Part shown: positions 1-9,820 of the stretch, one piece after another
Layout of the letters: every line of letters begins with the position of its first letter
Numbering within the stretch: position 1 is the first letter of the stretch
DNA from: Jaenimonas drosophilae
Lineage: Eukaryota > Euglenozoa > Kinetoplastea > Trypanosomatida > Trypanosomatidae
Direction of reading: 5' to 3'
Assembly: GCA_030849065.1 (NCBI GenBank)
Contig: JASAON010001640.1
Coordinates: 62,001-126,000 of the forward strand
Length of the DNA: 64,000 nucleotides
Program-made: the position numbers and the translations under genes
The notes under the pieces: generated by a model
What the model was told of the DNA's origin: nothing
The model's input: only the letters and a program-made list of their open reading frames with translations
Databases searched by the model: none

Positions 1-2025
1 GGTGGTGCCTTAGAGCATCATAGCGGCACAAGGGATAGCGTGCCCTCAGCAAATGTGCATTTGCTTGGCGCACACTTCCAGCACACTTTCTCCAGTATAT
101 GCACGGATGGGGTTGCGGTGAAGGACACTTCATCCAGAGACGGCAAAAAGAAAAGAAAAGTGTTTCCCCCTCGGTGCGGTCCGCAAGCAGGTGGGGAGGG
201 GGGGGGAGAGAGAAGGGTGCTTCTACTGAACAACAAGAAAACCGTTGAATGATCATTGGCTATTCCACTCCAATGGCGGTCCCCACAGGAAGACAAGATT
301 TCTTTCTCCATGAAACCGCACAGAGAGAAGGGCGGACGTTGCACCCTTCCACTCACAGTAGCAACACCCACGCCATCAAGTGCATGGCTGCCGCTGCCTT
401 CGTGTGATGCTTGATTGTATTGGGGGCACTGATTGTTCTCCCCGCCAGTGGCGCCAGCAAGATAGTCTGATGTGTGTTGTCCTTCTTTAAGTGTAGGAAG
501 CTGCGGCTGTGAATGACTGCAGAAACTTCGTCGTGTTACTTCTCGATGCGTCAACGATCGAGGAGCGGCGCAAAAGAAACAAAATAAAAACTCAAGCGCT
601 TCAACAAAGCACATCACACCAATTTTGTGGTACTTCATCATCATCACCCAGCGCACACAGGCTTGGGAAACGGGTGCATCGCTTAGTTCCTCTTAGGGGG
701 TTAGAAAACGTCCTCCGTTATGTGTTCTTCTTTTCACCCACCTAAGCAATCAAACAACAAATTCATCAGATGTATCTCCTCCACACCTAATGATAACAAC
801 AACAACAACAACGCCAACAATGGAGCAAAGCTCTCCTCATGTGCACGCATAGCCAATGAAAAATAGAAAATAAACGGAGGTGAGACCGAGAGAGAAAACA
901 TGACAAGCAAGGAACAGGGGCTGCAAAAATGTGGGCAAGAAGAAGAAGCGCACCATTCAGCCAAGGAAGAAAAAGAGGGACTTTCAGTCGCCATGTGGCT
1001 GCATGGCATGATGGGCGTGCGTGTGCGTGTGTGCGTGTATGAGCCTGCATCCAACGTACTCAGACAATCGAAGTCGGTGGTTTGCGCAGTGAACAGAAAG
1101 AAATAAAAAAACAGCTCTCTGGTCGATGCAACCGAGGCCCACCGTTATCAGCCTCTACGTTATGTGGAGTGGGTGGGTGAATCCTCCAACCGTCCGGCCA
1201 AGCCACTGTGACTCTTCACAAAGAAAACAAGTGCTGAACGACGCTATATGTGCTACTCAACGCCCAGCATGCCGCCGCCCCCCTACACAAGCACCACCAT
1301 CGATCCTCCGTGGGATGTAGTGAGCCATATTGTAACTCGGAGGTCAAACCTGGGGTTGCACCATCGTCCAACCTAGCAGTCAAGTAGTGGGAGTTATGCG
1401 AACGTCATGGAAACACAGCCGACGCGCGTGGCAACACTATTCATATTGTGCCACAGCTCACCACTTTCTGTATTTGCATCTCAGTCAAGAAAATTGGCCC
1501 GTACGTGCAGTACACGAGAAGAAGTACAGAAAAAAAATATATAGACAGAGCAGCGCGCCACACACACCCCCAGCAAAGAGCCACAGAACGAGGAAGGCAG
1601 ACTAACCTCGCACACACGTTCACACTTCGCGACACAAAGACATCTCTCATACTCTAGACCTGGCAGACAGGCACAGGGTTGTCTCAAGCAACCGGAGTCA
1701 CGCCCACAGTTGCAGTGCCTGAAAAATCTTTGAACTACTCCCGCTGCGCCACAGAACACATGATATGTGATAGATGCCTCGATACAAGAGAGTTCCACAT
1801 AGGCACCTTTGGACTGCTTCTCCCACACAGCAGTCATGACTAGGGAGCGGGAGTAGTTGCAAGAATAGTATGAAGTCAAAAGACACGTAATGAAGCATAT
1901 AGCAATGGGTGGAAGATCGCTAGAAAAAGATACGGGGAAGTGTGAGTATGTGTTGAGCTACTCGCATGAACAGAACACTTGACGAGCCTTATAGAAGGAG
2001 CATGTTGGGACTGGATGATCCTCTC
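1..2025. other. Gene-free stretch, probably the 3' UTR of the kinase gene
   Basis: No frame on either strand looks like a conserved protein. The longest minus-strand frame (18-656) starts at a GTG, runs through pyrimidine-rich sequence and has no recognisable motif. The stretch contains an AAC repeat (794-812), a GT-rich run (about 1015-1040) and several CT-rich tracts on the minus strand (near 150-215, 560-590, 855-905 and 1520-1620). It lies downstream of the stop codon of the NEK-PH kinase, so at least its right part is likely 3' UTR. The left part may belong to the next gene beyond the window. I saw no tRNA or other RNA gene. Confidence 0.5.
794..812. repeat. AAC microsatellite
   Basis: Six units of AAC in the gene-free left end. 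Intergenic simple repeat. Confidence 0.8.
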
Positions 2026-3513
2026 TTACTCATCCGCCTCTGCATCCCCGATGCCCAACACATCCTGAATCTTGGCCATCCACTCACTACACTCCGCATC
2101 ACCCTGGGTTTGGAAGAGAAGACGCTTTCCAGTCTTGAACGCCACAGCAAAGACATGCGGTGCATTGGACCCGGTATACTTGCTCGGAACGGGAAACACA
2201 TCCTCTAGTTCGGAAAATGGGGTCACGATACACTGCTGTTCCATGCTGTCTTTGGTTACGGCAAGGACTAGGTCCAGAGACTTGAAGCGGGGAATCAGCG
2301 CGTCCTCCTCGGCCATTTCTGCCCTAATGCACAGATAACGACGCTTCCATGTCGCGCCACTACTCTGCTTCTTCACGATACCTTCGTAAATGGTGATGCC
2401 ACCGGTGCTACTCAGCGGCTGGGCACCTTCGAGGATGGTGGTGGAGGCAGCCGTACGGGAGCACTCCATCGGATGTGCCTGCACCACAACTTCCAGCTTC
2501 AGTTGCTGCTTTGTTTCCTGCATCTGCTTGATGATCATCTCGCGAAGAGGGCCATCAAAGGCTGGCTGCGTCTGCACCACCTCCATCAGGCCAGACATGA
2601 AGAGCTTGCAAATCGGAGTGGTCAGAAGACGCGTACTAGAGGGACGGCGGCTAGGGTTGCGCATAAGAAGTTGGGTCACCATTTCAGCCATCTCAGGACT
2701 AATGGAAGGCGGCAGCGGCTCATACTTGCCGGCAAGTGTCTGCTGCATGACATCATTCATGTTGCTTCCATCAAACGGACGCTTCAACGTCAGCAGTTCA
2801 TACAGGAGAACACCAAGGGAGAACATGTCAGCCTTCTTGCTGTACGGCTTTCGGCGCCAAATCTCAGGTGCCACGTAGTACGGGGTACCACAAAATGTTT
2901 TGCCTACATCATCGGACACGGTGGCTTCGTACATCTTGCTGAAGCCAAAGTCTCCTAACTTCACGAGTCCATTACTACAAAGAAGAATGTTGGCACTCTT
3001 GATGTCACGATGAATCATGTGCTTGGAGTGAACATGGTGCACCGCTAGTAAAATTTGCAGGAAGAGCATTCCTGCCTCGTGCTCTTCAAAGCTCTTGTTT
3101 ACCTTTGCGCGGCTCTTGATCTCCTGGCGCAGATCTCCGGCATTGGCGTAGTCCAGAACAAGCGCAATCATCTGAATGGAATCATATTGCTTATCATCTC
3201 GCCGAGCAAGGTCCTCGTAGCACTTCAGAATCGAGAAGAAGTCGCAGTTAATTAGGCAGTGGACCTCCGCCTGCGCACGATTGCGGTCCGATTCTGACAT
3301 TCCCTCCATGTCCACACACTTCACGGCAAAAGTTTCGCCATCTGGCACCCGCTTTGCACACAACACCGTACCTGTAGCACCAGAGCCAAGAACCTTGTAA
3401 ATCCAGTAGCGCTTTCGCTGTTCTCGTGCTGTTGCCTCGTCCTTGGCGAAGGTATCCGGAAACATCCGGCAAACGCGGGCAATCATTGCATCAGATGCAC
3501 TGTTGGGTGGCAT
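2026..3513 (-). CDS. NEK-family serine/threonine kinase with C-terminal PH domain (Nrk-like)
   Basis: A 495-residue protein kinase. The kinase domain covers about residues 36-310: glycine loop GSGATGTV (43-50), the AVK lysine (65), catalytic loop IHRDIKSAN (HRD at 168-170), DFG (188-190), activation segment CGTPYYVAPE with APE at 215-217. A pleckstrin-homology domain follows at about 376-490 (start YEGIVKKQSSGATWKRRY, C-terminal W in the last helix). This order, NEK-like kinase then PH, is known from the trypanosome NrkA/NrkB kinases. All catalytic residues are present, so it should be active. The PH domain probably binds phosphoinositides or a protein partner. The ATG at 3513 is the first in frame after a likely splice acceptor near 3731. 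Substrate and cell role cannot be read from the sequence; NEK kinases commonly act at basal bodies and flagella or in the cell cycle. Confidence 0.9.
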   Translation of the reverse strand: MPPNSASDAMIARVCRMFPDTFAKDEATAREQRKRYWIYKVLGSGATGTVLCAKRVPDGETFAVKCVDMEGMSESDRNRAQAEVHCLINCDFFSILKCYEDLARRDDKQYDSIQMIALVLDYANAGDLRQEIKSRAKVNKSFEEHEAGMLFLQILLAVHHVHSKHMIHRDIKSANILLCSNGLVKLGDFGFSKMYEATVSDDVGKTFCGTPYYVAPEIWRRKPYSKKADMFSLGVLLYELLTLKRPFDGSNMNDVMQQTLAGKYEPLPPSISPEMAEMVTQLLMRNPSRRPSSTRLLTTPICKLFMSGLMEVVQTQPAFDGPLREMIIKQMQETKQQLKLEVVVQAHPMECSRTAASTTILEGAQPLSSTGGITIYEGIVKKQSSGATWKRRYLCIRAEMAEEDALIPRFKSLDLVLAVTKDSMEQQCIVTPFSELEDVFPVPSKYTGSNAPHVFAVAFKTGKRLLFQTQGDAECSEWMAKIQDVLGIGDAEADE

Positions 3514-3730
3514 GATTTAGGGGGGGGGGAATTTGTGATGGAGGATGAAGGTTGTTTGGATGAGTGTGTATGGGGGTTTTGTGGAGAGAGGAAGGCGTGA
3601 GTGTGGCTGGATGTACCAAAGTTTGGAATCCTTCGTGCTCTTAACGAATGGTCTCCGGTCACTTCCAGAATGGGGGAAGAACGCGTCCCGCTGGCTGGGG
3701 ATCGAAGTTGAAGAGAAGTTCGTCCGTACA

Positions 3731-3760
3731 CTAGCAAGCGAAAAAGAACAGCAAAAAAAA
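3731..3760 (-). promoter_or_regulatory. Predicted trans-splice acceptor for the kinase gene
   Basis: Read on the minus strand, a tract of about 28 nearly pure pyrimidines (plus-strand positions 3733-3760) ends in an AG at 3732-3731. It is about 220 bases before the kinase ATG. This is the expected form of a spliced-leader acceptor. It is a prediction from pattern only. Confidence 0.45.
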
Positions 3761-4003
3761 CTATAGGACACCGTTTGTGTGGCGGCCACAGTGGTCAAGG
3801 CCAATGACCAACTACGGATCACAACAACCGAACTGCAATAGCAGCAACGAGAAACGTCCAAACAAGGAAAGCAAATCACCAAAGTTATTTATGGCTTTGT
3901 ATGTATCAACGAAGATGTCGGTACGAACTAGCTAGTTGTTCACTACAAATCAACATAAGAATAGATACCAAAAGAAGAAGAATGTGATGATGCCAGTGGT
4001 TGA

Positions 4004-4022
4004 AATAATAATAATAATAATA
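4004..4022. repeat. AAT microsatellite
   Basis: Six units of AAT in the intergenic region between the kinase and ELMO genes. Confidence 0.8.
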
Positions 4023-4137
4023 GATGTGGCCGAATCAGACGGACGGTGCAATCGAATCACACAAAGAGAGTAAGTGGGTGTGCTGTGTGCCCTGAACGAC
4101 GATACCCAACGTGTCCAGTGACATTTCGCGTCGGCGT

Positions 4138-5862
4138 TCACGGTGGCGATTGTGATGTCTCTGCAAGATGAAGTGCTCGCCGAATACCCTTGGCGGAAAT
4201 GATGTCTTGCCGCAGCTTGGACTTCAGATCACCGAAGCGAGCCACCGCATGTGTCTTGGTGGACACGCCACACGTCGCCTCCCACGCCTCCATGAAGATG
4301 CGCACAGCGCCAACAAAACAGCGGCAGCAAGCCGATACAGCGGGATACGAGGGATCCACCCAGGCAGATGCCGAGGATTTCTCACGGTTGGCAGTCAGCC
4401 CAGCGTACTGCTCCGCCAAGGTGGAGAGAAGCAGCTCCTGGCGAAGTGCGTCAATGACCATGGCGGTGAGGTTGATGCCCACCAACACATAGGGTAGCTC
4501 ATTCTCCATCGTTCGAGTTGATGATGGGTAGCAGGCAGCCCACAACGCTCGTGTCAGCGACGGATCCACGTCAATCATGTACAGCAGCTGGAGCAAGCCG
4601 AACATGCCTGTGGAACGCAAATCAGTGGCTGGGTCGGCGCCTTGGAAGCCAACAAGATCCCACTGGAGTCCGTCGCATGGAAGCCCACGTGAGGCGTCAC
4701 TTCGCCACCTTGACATCTCCTCCGGGTCGAGAAGAGCGTGGAAGATGGTGAGGAGAATGCGACGATGAACAAGGTCATGATGCTCGAAACCCATGTTCTG
4801 AAGTGCACGAATGAACTCCAAATCATCCTCCACCGCCAGCGACCGTGAGGGCGTTCTCGAGGCGGAGACGCCGTTTGGGCTTTTGGACACCACTTCATGC
4901 TCGGAGCAACAAGAACACAAAAATGAGCTCTTGCTCTGTCGTGGTGGAGCACTTGGCGGTGGTGGTGGTGGTGGTGGCTGGGATCTTGCCGTCGTGGACT
5001 TTTTCTTTCCCACGGACGACTGAAGACTGTGCAGAGCCTCCCAGAAGCCAATAGGGCGGACGATGGCTGCTCCAGCGGCAGCGTCAGAGAGTCGGGCAGC
5101 GTCCCTTCGCTCATTAACTTGGTCCCACATGACGTCCAAATCGTCTGCTTGCGGGGCTGGCATGAACATCTCCCTATTCTCCTTGGGTGAGAAGTGTTCC
5201 GTCAGTGCGGGCTCCAGCGTGGGAAGGGACGCGGCGGCGGGGGTCTCGACCGGAGCAGCTTCGGTGTCGGCCACAGGCGACAAGTTGATGGGCACCGCGT
5301 CCGTGGGCACGGAACCTGTTTCTTCATGCGGTGGCGGATGTGTGGAAGCTGGGGTCACGTCTGTGGCCTGTTCCACAGGCGGGTCTCCCGCCTTGTCTGC
5401 TTTGTCCGCATCGTTCTCTTCACGGCTCGTGAAGCTTGGACTTCTCATGGATATTTCAAGGCTCATTGGGCCATCATCGTCCTCCTCGTTGTGGGTGGAT
5501 GAGCTCACGGAGAGCATGGCACCATCCATCAGTTCGTTGCTTCCTCTAAGCTCGAGGCCCCCATCGGGGGCCGCCTCCACGACCGCGTCCAGATCTGGGA
5601 ACTCATCCGAGTCATCTGAAGCCACGTGGGTGCTGTCCTTCACTCCGTTGGGCACCTTGGCATCCTCTACGCCGGAGGATGCCGTCACTTGGAGTGCATC
5701 CGGACGATTGGATGGAATGAGCTTAAACTGTTGATCCAAGTCTTCATCCGCCACCTGCCGTCCTTGGGCGTCGAAGAGCCCATCTTCGGTAGTGGTGCAT
5801 GGCGCCTCCTCGCGCTGTTTCTGGTATGCCTTGAAGATTGGGTTGCTACTCAATGCGGACAT
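4138..5862 (-). CDS. ELMO-domain-containing protein
   Basis: A 574-residue protein. The first 340 residues are acidic, Ser/Pro-rich and probably disordered, with a poly-proline run near 295 encoded by a GGT-type microsatellite on the plus strand (about 4957-4978). The C-terminal 220 residues form an ELMO/CED-12 domain. The diagnostic core is visible around residue 400: LQWDLVGFQGADPATDLRSTG, cut here to the key residues W, GFQG, P.TD.R..G, followed by a hydrophobic GLLQLLYM helix. ELMO-domain proteins act with small GTPases; the stand-alone ELMOD type are GAPs for Arl2/Arf proteins. An ELMOD-type role is therefore likely, but I cannot place the GAP arginine with certainty. No transmembrane segment is seen. 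The start ATG at 5862 opens a hydrophilic N-terminus. Confidence 0.85.
   Translation of the reverse strand: MSALSSNPIFKAYQKQREEAPCTTTEDGLFDAQGRQVADEDLDQQFKLIPSNRPDALQVTASSGVEDAKVPNGVKDSTHVASDDSDEFPDLDAVVEAAPDGGLELRGSNELMDGAMLSVSSSTHNEEDDDGPMSLEISMRSPSFTSREENDADKADKAGDPPVEQATDVTPASTHPPPHEETGSVPTDAVPINLSPVADTEAAPVETPAAASLPTLEPALTEHFSPKENREMFMPAPQADDLDVMWDQVNERRDAARLSDAAAGAAIVRPIGFWEALHSLQSSVGKKKSTTARSQPPPPPPPPSAPPRQSKSSFLCSCCSEHEVVSKSPNGVSASRTPSRSLAVEDDLEFIRALQNMGFEHHDLVHRRILLTIFHALLDPEEMSRWRSDASRGLPCDGLQWDLVGFQGADPATDLRSTGMFGLLQLLYMIDVDPSLTRALWAACYPSSTRTMENELPYVLVGINLTAMVIDALRQELLLSTLAEQYAGLTANREKSSASAWVDPSYPAVSACCRCFVGAVRIFMEAWEATCGVSTKTHAVARFGDLKSKLRQDIISAKGIRRALHLAETSQSPP
4957..4978 (-). 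repeat. Coding GGT/ACC-type repeat encoding poly-proline
   Basis: A run of GGT-type triplets on the plus strand, read on the minus strand as Pro codons in the ELMO protein. It is likely to vary in length between alleles. Confidence 0.75.
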
Positions 5863-6306
5863 GGTTCACTCAGAGATGGGGGAAAACCCCTCGTACGCAC
5901 ACTCTCTCCGCGATAGCCCAGAGTGGCGTGCGATTGTATGATCGAACTGTCGTCTAGCGAAAGAGGACCATTCAAGCCTCACACAGGTCTTCTTGGAACT
6001 TGGCAACCAGGGAGTACGATGCTGAGACAATCGTGGTGAGGAGCACACGTCCACTTCACGGTTTCTTCTCACGAGAACAAAGGCACAAGGCGTATAAGAC
6101 AGAAAGAAGAGGGAGAATTTAGACCGGTGGTGTAGCACATGGAGCCAACATCCTTGATAAACACGCAAATACTTTGCAGGGAACCGTGCTGGTGTGTTCT
6201 TTTTTTTTTTTTTCAATGTACACAAATGTAGATCTAAGTGTGTAGTGTGTGAGGTTGTAGGGGTTGTTGTTGTGGTGACCCTGTAGTGAAATGAAGCACG
6301 CATGGA
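5863..6306. other. Intergenic region with a T14 run
   Basis: No gene. It holds a purine-rich stretch (about 6097-6117), a possible splice-signal pyrimidine tract for the ELMO gene on the minus strand, and a run of 14 T on the plus strand (6200-6213), which is A14 in the sense of transcription. The part next to 6306 is the 3' UTR of the B-box gene. Confidence 0.5.
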
Positions 6307-8094
6307 CTAAAGCTGCAGCTCAAGGCGTGCGCTCCGTGCCATGCCCGGAGTTACCGATCGCTGGTTCCCAACAGGTGCGATGGAGGTGGTTTTGCTCCCC
6401 AACAACGGAATGCCCAAGCCACATTGCAAGGCTGAGTCCGGAGAGACACTCCGCTGGCGCTTCAATTTCAGTGGGGATGTAGATCGCTGGGAAACATAGC
6501 TGGAGCGGAAGCTGCTCGGGAGAGAACTGGTGGGACCGATGTCATGGCCCACTTGAAGTTCGTGTGGTCGTGATAGGGAGCCACCCACCTTTGTGGGTAA
6601 ATCCATGATGGACGTACTCTGAGATGAGTGAGCACCACTGACCAGGCAGCGATGGGCCTCAGTTCGACGACTCTGACTGAGGTTGGCGATGGCGCTGTGT
6701 GTGGCAATGAGCTCCTGCTCCAACCTTGGCACCGCATGTTCAATAACGGGCACAGATGCTGTCTTGCCACCGGTGTAGACGCAATCACGCAGATCCATCA
6801 CCCGCACATCGCCAACCTTCGACAGGCTTCTGCACAGATTGGCCTCAGCCTCTCTCGAGTTGCCATCTGAGGCAGCTGAAAACTCCGCCACACGACGAAT
6901 TCCCCCTTCCAACAGGTTCCCCTTCACAAAAGACTGTGTTGACGACGCAAAGTCCGTCATGGACTCCAGCTGCTTCTTCAGTGAGTGTTGGAGTGAAGTT
7001 CCGCGGCTACGCACAAGTCCGGCGAAGCGCATGAGCCGCATAGGTGCCATCGACGAGACACACTTCACCACATTCGTCTGGGCTTCCCTTGTGCGTCGAG
7101 AGAGGGCCTCACCAGCCGCCATCGTCAGCTGAAGGGACTCCAGCACCTCATTCGAGGAGAGTTGGAGCTCCTGCAACAGGCATTCCTCGCGATCATCCAG
7201 AATTTTTCGCAGGCGTGCAAAGCAATCACGAAGCTCCTTCTTTGTGTCGGCAACTTGGGCATTGAATGCTGGTAGGACCTCATCTCGCAAAGTTGATTCA
7301 ACGCCATCAGCCGCGGGGGACAATGTGCCCAGCGATGTGGCGATGCGGTTGAGATCTCGACGCGTTTCGTCCGCAGCTTCCAACAGAGGCAGTACGTCGT
7401 GAGCTGTGTGTTGTCCACCAAAGCAACACTTCAAGCAAGCACAGGTTGAACATGTGCGGCAGTACAACTCAAGAGTATGACCCGTGTGAACTGCACAGCG
7501 ATCAAAACGCTCACTTGTCAATGAAGTTTCACAGTCCACCAAATCATGCTCCTTAAACCGCCCCTTGGTGTGAGTGGAGGCAATGCATGCAGGGCACAGT
7601 GCAAACCCACATTGGGTGCACGTCTGCTTCCCTGGCGCCTCCTCGCACACACCACACATCTGCGGGGTGACGTCATCGGCATCGCGACCGAGGCTCTCTT
7701 CTTCATGGGAAATGGCAGACAGAGATGCAGCATCAAAACACATGGGCAGTTCGCAGAGCGGGCAGAGAGACTGTTGCACAAGACCGGAGTTTGTGAGGGT
7801 CATCCAGCTTCTTTGGCATGCACGGCAGCATCGGCAGGAATGCTTCCCCACGTCCTTATGCATCGGAATGGGCAGAGCAATGTTGATTTGCATGCACAGG
7901 GGGCAGCAGGTACTCTCCTTCACAACATTCACCTTTGCTGGATCACGACTATCTTGACTCGAACCAGGAAGTGGGCTTCCTGTATGTGCAATCCATGCCT
8001 CGTCCTCCCTGTCGTCCCGTACCGAAGTGCAGGCGCGATCTCGTGAGGTATTCGCAGCACCTTGGTCTTGGGTACGTGCTTTTGAAGGGGCCAT
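6307..8094 (-). CDS. RING/B-box tripartite-motif-like protein
   Basis: A 595-residue Cys/His-rich protein. The start was placed at the ATG at 8094 (MAPSKART); the frame extends a little further but only to non-ATG codons and across the likely splice acceptor. A RING-like finger spans about residues 63-115, opening with CPLC and closing with CPLC, with a CRCCRAC cluster between. A first B-box-like zinc finger (CGVC...CTQCGFALCPAC) lies at about 145-175. A second, typical B-box (CAVH...LYCRTC...CLKC...H..H) lies at about 198-240. A coiled coil follows at about 240-340. The C-terminal 250 residues are Ser/Arg-rich and low in complexity. In animals this order defines TRIM proteins, often ubiquitin E3 ligases or scaffolds. 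The RING here is irregular, so E3 activity is uncertain. There is no NHL, SPRY or other C-terminal partner domain that I recognise. Confidence 0.8.
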   Translation of the reverse strand: MAPSKARTQDQGAANTSRDRACTSVRDDREDEAWIAHTGSPLPGSSQDSRDPAKVNVVKESTCCPLCMQINIALPIPMHKDVGKHSCRCCRACQRSWMTLTNSGLVQQSLCPLCELPMCFDAASLSAISHEEESLGRDADDVTPQMCGVCEEAPGKQTCTQCGFALCPACIASTHTKGRFKEHDLVDCETSLTSERFDRCAVHTGHTLELYCRTCSTCACLKCCFGGQHTAHDVLPLLEAADETRRDLNRIATSLGTLSPAADGVESTLRDEVLPAFNAQVADTKKELRDCFARLRKILDDREECLLQELQLSSNEVLESLQLTMAAGEALSRRTREAQTNVVKCVSSMAPMRLMRFAGLVRSRGTSLQHSLKKQLESMTDFASSTQSFVKGNLLEGGIRRVAEFSAASDGNSREAEANLCRSLSKVGDVRVMDLRDCVYTGGKTASVPVIEHAVPRLEQELIATHSAIANLSQSRRTEAHRCLVSGAHSSQSTSIMDLPTKVGGSLSRPHELQVGHDIGPTSSLPSSFRSSYVSQRSTSPLKLKRQRSVSPDSALQCGLGIPLLGSKTTSIAPVGNQRSVTPGMARSARLELQL

Positions 8095-8116
8095 GCAGAT
8101 TGCCAACTCAGCACCA

Positions 8117-8165
8117 CTACGGAACAAACATCAAAGAGAAAAATTAGAAAGATGTGAAGAATAAG
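8117..8165 (-). promoter_or_regulatory. Predicted trans-splice acceptor for the B-box gene
   Basis: On the minus strand a CT-rich tract (plus positions about 8125-8165) is followed by an AG at 8118-8117, only about 22 bases before the ATG at 8094. This supports choosing that ATG over upstream in-frame codons. Confidence 0.5.
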
Positions 8166-8310
8166 ATGGGCAGGCGGTTGAATTGGCAAGGGGGTAGTTG
8201 GCGCACCCATTAGCTGTCATTGCGTTCATCATTCATGCGTTGTTGTTTGCTCGTGTACATCCAAGCGCGGACGCGAACGCATCGTGGGTGCAGCTTCTCG
8301 GACAAATCTG

Positions 8311-9636
8311 TCAATGCACCTGCTGCTTCTTCTGTTTGTCAGCGGCCTCATCGGGCAGTTGTGCTTGCGTGTGCAGCACATGGGGTTCATCTGAATCCTC
8401 CGTGGAAGAGAAGAAGTACGACGCGCGTGCAATGTCCTCGGGCACCACCACGTCGCCATTGAGCAGCGTCAAGTGAGGAAACATGTAGAGAAGTCGAAGG
8501 TACCCGTGCCTGCTCTTCTTGATTTGCAACAGTTCCTTCACCTTGTCTTCGCTCCACGTGATGCGGATCATGCTGGCTGACTCAACAATACGGCGCAGCA
8601 AACCATGCATGCGCGGCGCCATGAGTGATCCATAATCTACCGCCGTCTTTTCATCGGCATCCAAGGTCAGGAACGATGGACGTGAGTACTGCCCACCAAC
8701 GGGGCTACCCATCATGGAAGACGTCACGGGGTTGCGATGAACATCGTCCATGGCCACCTCCCCACGACTCACTGGACGGTCCTCGGGCTCCCCACTTGTC
8801 TGGAGGCCCATGGCCAACAGGATGTCGTCAATGGGATGATCGAGGAAGGTGTTGTGATCCACAGCAAGTGAGCGCAACGAGGTCACGGGCTCAAGGCCGT
8901 AGAGCTCGCTCAGCTCGGCAATATCGTTATGGGCAAAATCAAGCACCGTCAGCGCCTTGCACGCGGAGAGGCTTTGCCCGACATGGGAAATGTGGTTGTG
9001 GCTCATCAACAAGGTGTCCAGATTGCCGTTGAGGTAGGATGCGAAGACGACACTGTCAATCTCATTGTGGGAGAGATTGAGCAGACGAATGTTCTGAGCG
9101 CTGCAAAAGGTTTGGGGCTCTACATGGGTGATGTTGTTGTGGGATAGGTTGGCACGCATCAAGCACGCCAGTCCTTCAAAGTTCTCCGCTCTAAGCTCTG
9201 CAATGTGATTGTGGTGAACCTTCAGGCTAACCAGGAACGGGAGACGATGCAGTCCCTCTAAGGAGCCAAGTTGGTTGTGGTCGATGTGAAGGCTCTCCAA
9301 CGTGGAGCTACATCCTTGGAGATCTGACAGCGCAGTCTCCGTTAACTCATTTCGTGATACAGAGAGATACACCAAACTTTGGAGTTTTGCTAAGGGCTTG
9401 AGGGAGGTGAGTTTGTTGTCGTCTAGGATGAGTTTCTGCAGAAACTTGAAGGCAGCGAGTAGCTCGACATTCCTGAGCTGCAGCCCATGCAGGTCCGATT
9501 GACTGTAGACAACTAGACGAGAGGTATTGTGGCCTAAGATGGACAAGGAGGATTCCATCACCTCCTTGGTGAGAACACCATCATTGGCGTCCTCAACCAC
9601 CTCTTGAGGGAAGGTTTCCAGTTCCATCGCTTGCAT
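8311..9636 (-). CDS. Leucine-rich-repeat protein, SDS22-like type
   Basis: A 441-residue protein. Residues of about 40-290 form some ten leucine-rich repeats of 21-24 residues with the pattern LxxLxLxxNxL, for example FLQKLILDDNKLTSL and LVYLSVSRNELTE. The repeats then pass into a Ser/Pro-rich linker and a C-terminal segment (MIRITWSEDKVKELL to LYMFPHLTLLNGD, about 360-420), which reads as a capping or interaction element. Proteins of this form in kinetoplastids are often flagellar or basal-body components, but nothing in the sequence proves that. No kinase, GTPase or membrane part is present. The ATG at 9636 is about 10 bases after a likely splice acceptor (AG at 9647-9646, pyrimidine tract to 9670). 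Confidence 0.8.
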   Translation of the reverse strand: MQAMELETFPQEVVEDANDGVLTKEVMESSLSILGHNTSRLVVYSQSDLHGLQLRNVELLAAFKFLQKLILDDNKLTSLKPLAKLQSLVYLSVSRNELTETALSDLQGCSSTLESLHIDHNQLGSLEGLHRLPFLVSLKVHHNHIAELRAENFEGLACLMRANLSHNNITHVEPQTFCSAQNIRLLNLSHNEIDSVVFASYLNGNLDTLLMSHNHISHVGQSLSACKALTVLDFAHNDIAELSELYGLEPVTSLRSLAVDHNTFLDHPIDDILLAMGLQTSGEPEDRPVSRGEVAMDDVHRNPVTSSMMGSPVGGQYSRPSFLTLDADEKTAVDYGSLMAPRMHGLLRRIVESASMIRITWSEDKVKELLQIKKSRHGYLRLLYMFPHLTLLNGDVVVPEDIARASYFFSSTEDSDEPHVLHTQAQLPDEAADKQKKQQVH

Positions 9637-9645
9637 GTTGGTCTA

Positions 9646-9670
9646 CTACGAAGAAGATCAAAGAAATGAA
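9646..9670 (-). promoter_or_regulatory. Predicted trans-splice acceptor for the LRR gene
   Basis: A minus-strand CT-rich stretch (plus positions about 9649-9670) ends in AG at 9647-9646, close to the ATG at 9636. Pattern-based prediction. Confidence 0.4.
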
Positions 9671-9820
9671 ATCCTTCACTTCAATTGTAGTGTGCTGGAA
9701 TCCAAAGAGGGCAAAGGAAGAGGGAACACATGTCGTGCTTGTTAGACGAGTACGCCGAGGTGTAAGCAGTAAGTTCATCAAGAACTGTCACAATCAAAAA
9801 CTGTGTGTTTTTGTGTGTGT

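Larger units (their letters stand above)
3514..4137. other. Intergenic region between ELMO protein and kinase genes
   Basis: Holds the 5' UTR and splice signal of the kinase, a run of ten G (about 3521-3530) and an AAT microsatellite (4004-4022). No gene is seen. The rest is presumably the 3' UTR of the ELMO-domain gene. Confidence 0.6.

Noticed and set aside
18..656. 212-codon minus-strand frame at the left end
   Set aside because: It starts at GTG, runs through pyrimidine tracts and has no motif. After the likely splice sites there is no good ATG.
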